Position numbers and translations under genes: made by a program. Positions 59,758-64,000 of a DNA stretch of 64,000 nt are shown piece by piece. Under the pieces are notes generated by a model. The model was not told where the DNA came from. It saw only the letters and a list, made by a program, of their open reading frames with translations, and did no database searches. Position 1 is the first letter of the stretch; each line of letters begins with the position of its first letter. The stretch is from CAZBXE01 sp964496125. GTDB taxonomy: Bacteria > Chlamydiota > Chlamydiia > Chlamydiales > CAZBXE01. Where the stretch lies: the NCBI GenBank assembly GCA_964496125.1, contig CAZBXE010000010.1:9202-73201 (forward strand). Reading direction: 5' to 3'.

Positions 59758-60741
59758 ATGCTGAAAGCAAGAATTACAGGACTTGGTTCTTATCTACCCA
59801 AACGGGTAATGACCAATTATGACTTTGAAAAAATAGTAGATACTTCCCACGAATGGATCATCCAACGAACGGGCATTGAAGAACGTCGGATAGCAGAGCC
59901 GGATGAACACCCCTCCGACATGGGAAAGAGGGCCGCAGGCCAGGCTCTAGATAGGGCAGGGGTAGCTCCGGCCGAAGTAGAGCTGATTATCGTAGCTACA
60001 ATGACTCCCGACTATCCCTCTCCAAGTACGGCAGCGATTCTGCAGCAGAAGATAGGGGCTGTCCACGCAGGCGTTGTTGATATCAACGCAGCTTGCAGCG
60101 GCTATCTTTACGGAATTTCAACAGCTAAGGCATTTGTTGAGTCGGGGATGTATCGCACAGTTCTCTTCGTGGCAACAGAGAAGATGTCCTCTATTGTGGA
60201 TTATACAGATAGGACTACCTGCATTCTGTTTGGAGATGGGGCAGCGGCAGCGGTTGTGCAGAGGGAGGGGCCTGGACTTACCATCGAAGGTGTTTGCTTG
60301 GGAGGAGACGGCTCTGAAGCTTGCTTGATGCAAATCCCGGCAGGTGGTGCTGTCCATCCGGCATCTCAGGCAACGGTTGCCGCTAAAGAACATTATTTTC
60401 GCATGGATGGCAAAGCTGTGTATAAACATGCGGTTAGGCGGATGGCAGAGACGATCGATGAGAGCCTTTCTAAAGCGTGTTTCAATCGAAAGGATCTTCG
60501 TTGGATAGTCCCACACCAGGCTAATGTCCGTATCATGGATTCTCTTGCTAAGTTTTTAGGTGTTCCAGAGTCGATAATTTATCAGACAATTCAAAAGTAT
60601 GGGAATACGAGCGCCTCAAGTATTGGGATTGCGCTTGATGAGCTTATCCAAGAGGAGGGTGTAACTGCCCACGATGTGATTCTCCTCGTTTCTTTTGGCG
60701 TAGGTTTAACCTGGGGTTCTTGCCTCTTAAGGAAAATATGA
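59758..60741 (+). CDS. fabH: 3-oxoacyl-ACP synthase III
   Basis: Starts type II fatty-acid synthesis by condensing acetyl-CoA with malonyl-ACP. 327 residues, standard. The triad is visible: Cys113 in INAACSGYLYGIS, His253 in VPHQANVRIMDSL, and Asn283 in YGNTSASSIGIALDE. Also TRTGIEERRI-like QRTGIEERRIA and FGDGAAAAVV. It heads the fabH-fabD-fabG-acpP operon. Start at ATG 59758. Its stop overlaps fabD's start. Confidence 0.97.
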   Translation: MLKARITGLGSYLPKRVMTNYDFEKIVDTSHEWIIQRTGIEERRIAEPDEHPSDMGKRAAGQALDRAGVAPAEVELIIVATMTPDYPSPSTAAILQQKIGAVHAGVVDINAACSGYLYGISTAKAFVESGMYRTVLFVATEKMSSIVDYTDRTTCILFGDGAAAAVVQREGPGLTIEGVCLGGDGSEACLMQIPAGGAVHPASQATVAAKEHYFRMDGKAVYKHAVRRMAETIDESLSKACFNRKDLRWIVPHQANVRIMDSLAKFLGVPESIIYQTIQKYGNTSASSIGIALDELIQEEGVTAHDVILLVSFGVGLTWGSCLLRKI

Positions 60742-61679
60742 TGAATCGTTTTGCATTTCTTTTCCCCGGGCAAGGGGCTCAGTACGTTGGGATGGGTAAA
60801 GACTTTGTAGGTGAGCACAAAGAGGCAGCTCTTGTCTTAGAGCAGGCTGAGGATTTACTCAAAATGCAACTTAAAAAGCTCCTCTTTGAATCTACAGATG
60901 AAGAGCTTGTTCGCACTGACCGAAGCCAGCTTGCCATTTTTGTGGTTTCTGCTGCCATCCTAGCTGCGATTCAAAAAGTTTTTCCAGCTCTGACGCCTGA
61001 GGTCTGTAGCGGACTTAGCTTAGGGGAGTATACCGCACTTCTTGCTTCTAAGAAGGCCTCATTTGAGGATGTGCTTTTCCTTGTAAAAACAAGAGGAGAG
61101 CTTATGCAGCAGGCCTGCCTGAAGGCGCCAGGCACAATGGCTGTTGTGATGGGTTTAGATGTCGAGCAAGTGCGTCAGATCGTAGGGGACTTAGCTCTTC
61201 CAGAAGAGCTTTTTGTGGCTAATTTGAATTGTCCTGGTCAGGTCGTTATTTCGGGGACTCTACGCGCTATAGAGAAGGCCAAATGCCTTGCCCAAGAGCG
61301 AGGAGCGAAACGAGTGGTTGCACTGGATGTGGCAGGGGCTTTCCATAGCGGTCTTATGCGTTCGGCACGCCTTGGCCTTGGCCCTTACATCGAAAACCTT
61401 AAACTTTCGAAAAGCAAAGTGGGTTTTGTAATGAACAGAGTCGGTGATTTTGTCGAAAACGAAGAAGATATTCGAAAGTTTCTGGAAGAACAGATCACAA
61501 ACTCTGTTCTTTGGGAGAAGGGAGTTAAAAACATTGCGACGAAAGGTGTAAATAATTTTCTTGAGATTGGGCCGGGCCGAACCCTTACAGGGATGAATAA
61601 GAGAATTGGAGTTGAAGGAAATTGTATGAATGTGGAAAACTTAAACGATCTAACGATTTTAGAAAAGTATTTGACATGA
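60738..61679 (+). CDS. fabD: Malonyl-CoA:ACP transacylase
   Basis: Loads malonyl groups on ACP. 313 residues from ATG 60738 (312 from the ATG at 60741; both fit). The nucleophile is in CSGLSLGEYTALLAS (Ser94), with FLFPGQGAQYVGMG at the N terminus, QLAIFVVSAA, MQQACLKAPGTMAVV, and the catalytic His in GAFHSGLM. The start ATG ATGA overlaps the fabH stop. Its stop overlaps fabG's start. Confidence 0.96.
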   Translation: MMNRFAFLFPGQGAQYVGMGKDFVGEHKEAALVLEQAEDLLKMQLKKLLFESTDEELVRTDRSQLAIFVVSAAILAAIQKVFPALTPEVCSGLSLGEYTALLASKKASFEDVLFLVKTRGELMQQACLKAPGTMAVVMGLDVEQVRQIVGDLALPEELFVANLNCPGQVVISGTLRAIEKAKCLAQERGAKRVVALDVAGAFHSGLMRSARLGLGPYIENLKLSKSKVGFVMNRVGDFVENEEDIRKFLEEQITNSVLWEKGVKNIATKGVNNFLEIGPGRTLTGMNKRIGVEGNCMNVENLNDLTILEKYLT

Positions 61680-62440
61680 ACCAAATTCCACAAGAAACGC
61701 TTGCTGGGCAGAGCGCTATTGTTACGGGGGGCACCTCGGGCATAGGGAAAGCGATTGCTAAAAAATTAGCCTTGCATGGAGCCAAAGTTGCCATTTTCGG
61801 TACAAATACGGAAAAAGGGGAAGCGGCCGTCAAAGAAATCAGGATGTGCACGGGCAAGGAAAACTGCATCTTTTTACAAGTTGATGTAGCGAGCACCCAA
61901 GAGGTGGAGCTGGCTATCCAAAAGGCTGTCGCTGCTCTTGGAGATATCTCTATCTTGGTGAATAGCGCCGGTATTACCCGCGATGGTTTGCTCATGAAGA
62001 TGGCCGAAGAGGATTGGAATCGGGTTCTTGAAGTCAATTTAAAATCTTGTTACAATACAACAAAGCCGCTGTTGCGTTCCATGATAAAAGCAAGACGAGG
62101 GTTGATCTTGAACATCACCTCCGTAGTTGGCCTCATGGGGAATCCGGGTCAGGTGAATTATGCAGCCTCAAAAGCAGCTATCATCGGGTTTACTAAGGCG
62201 CTGGCAAAAGAGCTGGCATCAAAAAATGTCTTGGTAAATTGCATTGCCCCAGGTTTTATCGAGACGCCTATGACAGAGCAGTTGTCTACTTCGCAAAGAG
62301 AAGCAGTTCTTGAGAAGATCCCTTTGAAGCAGTTCGGGACTCCTGAAGATGTCGCCAACGTGGCGTATTTTCTTTGCAGTGGACTTGCCAATTACATCAC
62401 AGGTCAGGTCATCACAGTAGATGGCGGGCTGTATATGTGA
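61676..62440 (+). CDS. fabG: 3-oxoacyl-ACP reductase
   Basis: Reduces 3-oxoacyl-ACP with NADPH. 254 residues of the short-chain dehydrogenase type. The cofactor loop is VTGGTSGIGKAIAKKLA, then VNSAGITRDGLLMKM, catalytic Ser in NITSVVG, and YAASK with Tyr162 and Lys166; the end is TGQVITVDGGLYM. ATG 61676 (MNQIPQE) overlaps the fabD stop by four bases; an upstream in-frame ATG lies inside fabD and is unlikely. 48 bases separate it from acpP. Confidence 0.97.
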   Translation: MNQIPQETLAGQSAIVTGGTSGIGKAIAKKLALHGAKVAIFGTNTEKGEAAVKEIRMCTGKENCIFLQVDVASTQEVELAIQKAVAALGDISILVNSAGITRDGLLMKMAEEDWNRVLEVNLKSCYNTTKPLLRSMIKARRGLILNITSVVGLMGNPGQVNYAASKAAIIGFTKALAKELASKNVLVNCIAPGFIETPMTEQLSTSQREAVLEKIPLKQFGTPEDVANVAYFLCSGLANYITGQVITVDGGLYM

Positions 62441-62488
62441 TATGAATAATGTATGCAGAGTTACAAAACAAATAAATGAGGAAAACCT

Positions 62489-62731
62489 ATGTCTACAGAG
62501 CAAGAAGTAATCGATATTGTTGCAGATGAACTCGGTGTCGATAAAGCAGAAGTTACACCGTCAAAGTCGTTTATCGAGGACCTAAATGCTGATTCCCTGG
62601 ACCTGACTGAGTTGATGATGACTTTTGAGTCACGGTTTAATTTGGAAATCTCCGATGATGAGGTTGAAAAGCTGAAAACAGTTGGTGATGTCATCAATCT
62701 GATTGAAGGATGCAAAGCTAGCAAAAAGTAA
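62489..62731 (+). CDS. acpP: Acyl carrier protein
   Basis: An 80-residue acidic four-helix carrier for fatty-acid intermediates. The phosphopantetheine serine is Ser36 in NADSLDLTELMM; the flanks VADELGVDKAEV and FNLEISDDEVEKLKTVGDV are typical. ATGAGGAAAACC upstream of ATG 62489 holds the ribosome-binding site. Its strong terminator ends the fabH-fabD-fabG-acpP unit. Composition and length are normal. Confidence 0.98.
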   Translation: MSTEQEVIDIVADELGVDKAEVTPSKSFIEDLNADSLDLTELMMTFESRFNLEISDDEVEKLKTVGDVINLIEGCKASKK

Positions 62732-62758
62732 CTAGTCTCATTCAGTATAGCAAAAAAA

Positions 62759-62790
62759 GCCCTCACAGGCACCTGTGAGGGCTTTTTTTT
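62759..62790 (+). terminator. Strong intrinsic terminator after acpP
   Basis: A 10-bp perfect stem, GCCCTCACAG (62759-62768) with CTGTGAGGGC (62773-62782), tight GCAC loop, followed by T8 or more. An A7 tract before the stem would let it act on the opposite strand too. Confidence 0.95.
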
Positions 62791-62931
62791 TGTGCTCAGG
62801 TAGCGTGTTAAAATTTAATTGAGCGTAAATTTGAATAAATTAATACATCTTGTGCTAAAACTGATTGTAATATAGTATCGAATGTAATTGGTTGTGAATT
62901 AACATAAATAAAATTTTCACTAGTGTGTTCG

Positions 62932-64000
62932 ATGACTCAGGTGCGAAAACATAAAGTAGATCTTGCTGACTACGACTCTCAAAAAGATATCCAACACCGC
63001 ATTGCGCTCTCGGTGCTAAGCAAAACAGATCTTGAAGTACTGAGTGAAATTGTTTGCGGCCCTCTTTATCTTTCCCTGCAAAGCTTGGAAGAATCTTTAG
63101 ACCTTTCACAAGAGCAGATCCAAGAGACGCTTGCTACTCTTGAGAAAACAGCCCTTTTTACAAGAAATGGAGAGTTTCTTTCCGTTGATAAGGAAATGCG
63201 TAAGTATTATGAGTGTCAGCTTGCTCGGTTTGAGGAAGATTTCATTCCTGGCATGGATTTTATACAGGCGCAGCTGGCACGCATACCCATCCATGTCTTG
63301 CCAAATTGGTACTCTCTTCCGCGGACCTCAGATAATATTTTTAAATCCATAGTTGAAAAATATCTTATTACTCCTAAGATCTACGACCGTTATCTTTCAG
63401 AGATAGTTTTTGACGAGCCCGTTCTCTATCAGATCATGAAAGAGGTATTTAATTCATCGCAGTTTGAAGTTTCCGCAGATTTTCTGAGAGAAAAATTTCA
63501 ACTTTCCTCTGAAGATTTCGAAAGATGTATGCTTTATCTAGAGCTTCAGTTTGTGTGTTATCTCCATTTTAAGCCACAAGGGGATGGGTGGCAGGCGGTT
63601 GTTACCCCGTTCCAAGAATGGGTAGAATTTCTTCGTTTCAAGAAAGAGTCCGTACCGACTACCATTTCTAACCCTGCAGAGGTAAAAAGAAAACACTCTG
63701 AGGGTTTTGGGTTTGTCAAGGAGATGAAGAGTGTTTTAGCCTGTGTGGCAGATGCGTGCCCATTTTTTGATTCTATCGATCCTTCTTGCAAACAGTATAT
63801 ATCGAAGCTTCTTCTTCTTGAGATGATAGCCCTAGATCAGGGCAGGTTAAAAACAACCGATGAAGGGCTTTATTGGATGCAAAAATCAGATATAGAAGCC
63901 GCCCTGATTCTCTACCGCCACCCTCTAAATCCACTGCCCGGGTATCCTTTAGTTTCAGAACGTGCTATCCGCGATGTTGAAAAGAGTTTGAAGCGTATTA
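62932..64000 (+). CDS. Uncharacterised protein, runs off the window end
   Basis: An open frame of at least 356 codons from ATG 62932 (MTQVRKHKVDLADYD) that is still open at base 64000. It is a soluble, mostly helical protein with two similar-sized alpha-helical regions resembling winged-helix packing (LEESLDLSQEQIQETLATLE in one, FLREKFQLSSEDFERCMLYL in the other). Those two stretches share the pattern of a DNA- or protein-binding helix-turn-helix, but no family is recognised. No clear ribosome-binding site precedes the ATG. The position after acpP does not correspond by sequence, as far as I can judge, to the cAMP-kinase-regulator-like gene there in C. trachomatis. Confidence 0.75.
   Translation, partial: MTQVRKHKVDLADYDSQKDIQHRIALSVLSKTDLEVLSEIVCGPLYLSLQSLEESLDLSQEQIQETLATLEKTALFTRNGEFLSVDKEMRKYYECQLARFEEDFIPGMDFIQAQLARIPIHVLPNWYSLPRTSDNIFKSIVEKYLITPKIYDRYLSEIVFDEPVLYQIMKEVFNSSQFEVSADFLREKFQLSSEDFERCMLYLELQFVCYLHFKPQGDGWQAVVTPFQEWVEFLRFKKESVPTTISNPAEVKRKHSEGFGFVKEMKSVLACVADACPFFDSIDPSCKQYISKLLLLEMIALDQGRLKTTDEGLYWMQKSDIEAALILYRHPLNPLPGYPLVSERAIRDVEKSLKRI

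Noticed and set aside
62850..62876. Promoter before the last gene
   Set aside because: TATAGT at 62871-62876 is a fair -10, but the nearest TTG-type -35 has 15-base spacing; the region is AT-rich and chance matches are likely.
1..64000. CRISPR arrays, insertion sequences, prophage genes
   Set aside because: No regularly spaced direct repeats, no transposase or integrase motif, and no phage structural protein was seen on either strand.

Overview
The window is about 64 kb of a draft chromosome from a member of the Chlamydiae, most likely an environmental (chlamydia-like) lineage rather than Chlamydiaceae. From memory of the Chlamydia trachomatis gene order, several blocks match: lpxD-ompH-bamA next to fabH-fabD-fabG-acpP, infC-rpmI-rplT-pheS, mdh followed by an MBL-fold gene and hflX, rplM-rpsI, and dnaG near a single-chain (alpha-beta fused) glycyl-tRNA synthetase. 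Features pointing away from Chlamydiaceae are a citrate synthase beside malate dehydrogenase, a heptosyltransferase-like glycosyltransferase, O2-dependent hemF, msrA, and many proteins I cannot place. Two 10-N scaffold gaps (21938-21947 and 56272-56281) show that the assembly is incomplete. I see no rRNA, CRISPR array, phage module or recognisable insertion sequence.

Layout. 0-7 kb: an unknown 698-residue protein, hemF (apparently frameshifted), an alpha/beta hydrolase, a secreted cyclophilin, an orphan non-coding stretch, a TerC-like membrane protein. 7-12 kb: tRNA-Val(GAC), then a degenerate threonyl-tRNA synthetase paralogue in the ancestral thrS slot, infC, rpmI, rplT, pheS and a dicarboxylate transporter. 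12-16.5 kb: nudix, GT9 glycosyltransferase and RluA-type genes on the minus strand, then mazG, the SRP RNA, a PspC-domain protein and a methyltransferase. 16.5-24.7 kb is the accessory region: a CX5R phosphoinositide-phosphatase-like protein (candidate secreted effector), mdh-gltA, and a partly hidden tandem duplication that ends in a kinase-like protein with a coiled-coil insertion. 24.7-30.1 kb: a tightly coupled five-gene run (membrane protein, MBL hydrolase, HflX, lipase-like protein, LigA). 30-36 kb: miaB, rplM-rpsI, algH and an Mla-type lipid transport operon. 36-50 kb: HerA-like ATPase, tamA-tamB, hemL, a small Cys-rich secreted protein, dnaG, a DCC protein and glyQS. 50-64 kb: msrA, a WYL-like mini-protein, a GT2 enzyme, an acidic secreted protein, uvrC, the lpxD-ompH-bamA cluster, an exostosin-like protein, the fab cluster with acpP, and the 5' part of an unknown protein.

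Themes. Envelope biogenesis is heavily represented (BamA, Skp/OmpH, TamA/TamB, MlaDEF, LpxD, GT9, GT2, exostosin-like), as is information processing. The items I consider most worth attention are the CX5R lipid-phosphatase-like protein with a promoter placed for leaderless transcription, the kinase-like protein inside a tandem duplication broken by a gap, the catalytically stripped ThrRS paralogue that starts four bases after a tRNA gene, and a Shine-Dalgarno-sequestering hairpin before a Cys-rich secreted protein.
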